A stretch of 64,000 bases of DNA, from assembly GCA_944362545.1 (NCBI GenBank), contig CALVTJ010000006.1:1-64000 (forward strand), written 5' to 3'. The DNA comes from an uncultured Clostridia bacterium. Its GTDB lineage: Bacteria; Bacillota; Clostridia; Christensenellales; UBA1242. A program made the translations under genes and the position numbers. Below, in pieces: positions 63,948 to 64,000 of the stretch. Positions within the stretch are counted from its first letter, which is position 1. Every line of letters starts with the position of its first letter. Under the pieces are notes generated by a model. That model did no database searches. It worked only from the letters and a program-made list of their open reading frames with translations, and was not told the DNA's origin.

Positions 63948-64000
63948 TGGTGCCCAAAGGTGGAATCGAACCACCGACACAGGGATTTTCAGTCCCTTGC
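63948..64000 (-). tRNA. tRNA-Phe (anticodon GAA), partial
   Basis: The 3' part of a tRNA cut by the window end: AGGGA/TCCCT anticodon stem with CTGAAAA (GAA), T arm GGTGGTTCGATTCCACC, acceptor strand TTTGGGC, discriminator A and CCA. It is transcribed before tRNA-Thr and tRNA-Tyr in the same cluster. Confidence 0.9.

Overview
This AT-rich window looks like chromosomal DNA of an endospore-forming Firmicute of the class Clostridia, probably an uncultured, gut-type lineage. The evidence is a set of sporulation and germination genes (gpr, gerW and its DUF2953 partner, spoIIAA-spoIIAB-sigF, a SpoIVFB-type protease, a GerA/GerB/GerC germinant receptor, a possible SpoIIM, two DacF-type carboxypeptidases) together with firmicute gene orders (pgsA-cinA-recA, miaB-mutS-mutL-miaA-ynbB, scpA-scpB, rplJ-rplL with an L10 leader). 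Genus or species cannot be read from the sequence. Most genes lie on the + strand.

Layout. 1-13 kb: tail of a secreted protein, rpsT/gpr, murI, a DUF1846 protein, a diacylglycerol glycosyltransferase, DUF2953-gerW-dacF, an rRNA pseudouridine synthase with a flavoprotein, plsC, an S1-domain protein, tRNA-Thr, hsp20 and a NodB-fold protein. 13-32 kb: ftsK/spoIIIE, rimO-pgsA-cinA-like-recA, a small accessory patch (a YwaF-like membrane protein and a 54-residue ORF), a class A PBP, then the miaB-mutS-mutL-miaA-ynbB operon. 32-41 kb: a SpoIIM-like protein, a second dacF, scpAB, a mini membrane ORF joined to a SpoIVFB-like protease, a class III nucleotide cyclase, a zinc-ribbon/TM2 protein and mnmA. 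41-42 kb: a tandem 200-bp repeat carrying broken tRNA-Ser copies in front of the intact tRNA-Ser. 42-50 kb: a GNAT acetyltransferase, a GH16 glycanase, a hypoxanthine-DNA glycosylase/nucleoside hydrolase pair, leuS and unknown membrane proteins. 50-64 kb: gerABC, ftsH with an unknown membrane protein, rplJ-rplL, an M16 peptidase homologue, a second nucleoside hydrolase, the spoIIA operon and a tRNA cluster (Tyr, Thr, Phe) on the - strand.

No phage, insertion sequence, CRISPR array or classical defence system is visible. The most notable signals are small-scale: (i) several genes have a well-formed promoter whose -10 box sits 6-8 bp before the ATG with no ribosome-binding site, implying leaderless mRNAs; (ii) tandem tRNA-Ser-derived repeats each carry a 14-15 nt perfect complement to the tRNA-Ser D arm; (iii) a shared operator-like element lies in front of gerW and between a nucleoside hydrolase gene and spoIIAA; (iv) familiar proteins have lost parts (MiaB without TRAM, degenerate CinA, GerC without a lipidation cysteine, and possibly a 45-residue membrane protein in the SpoIVFA position).
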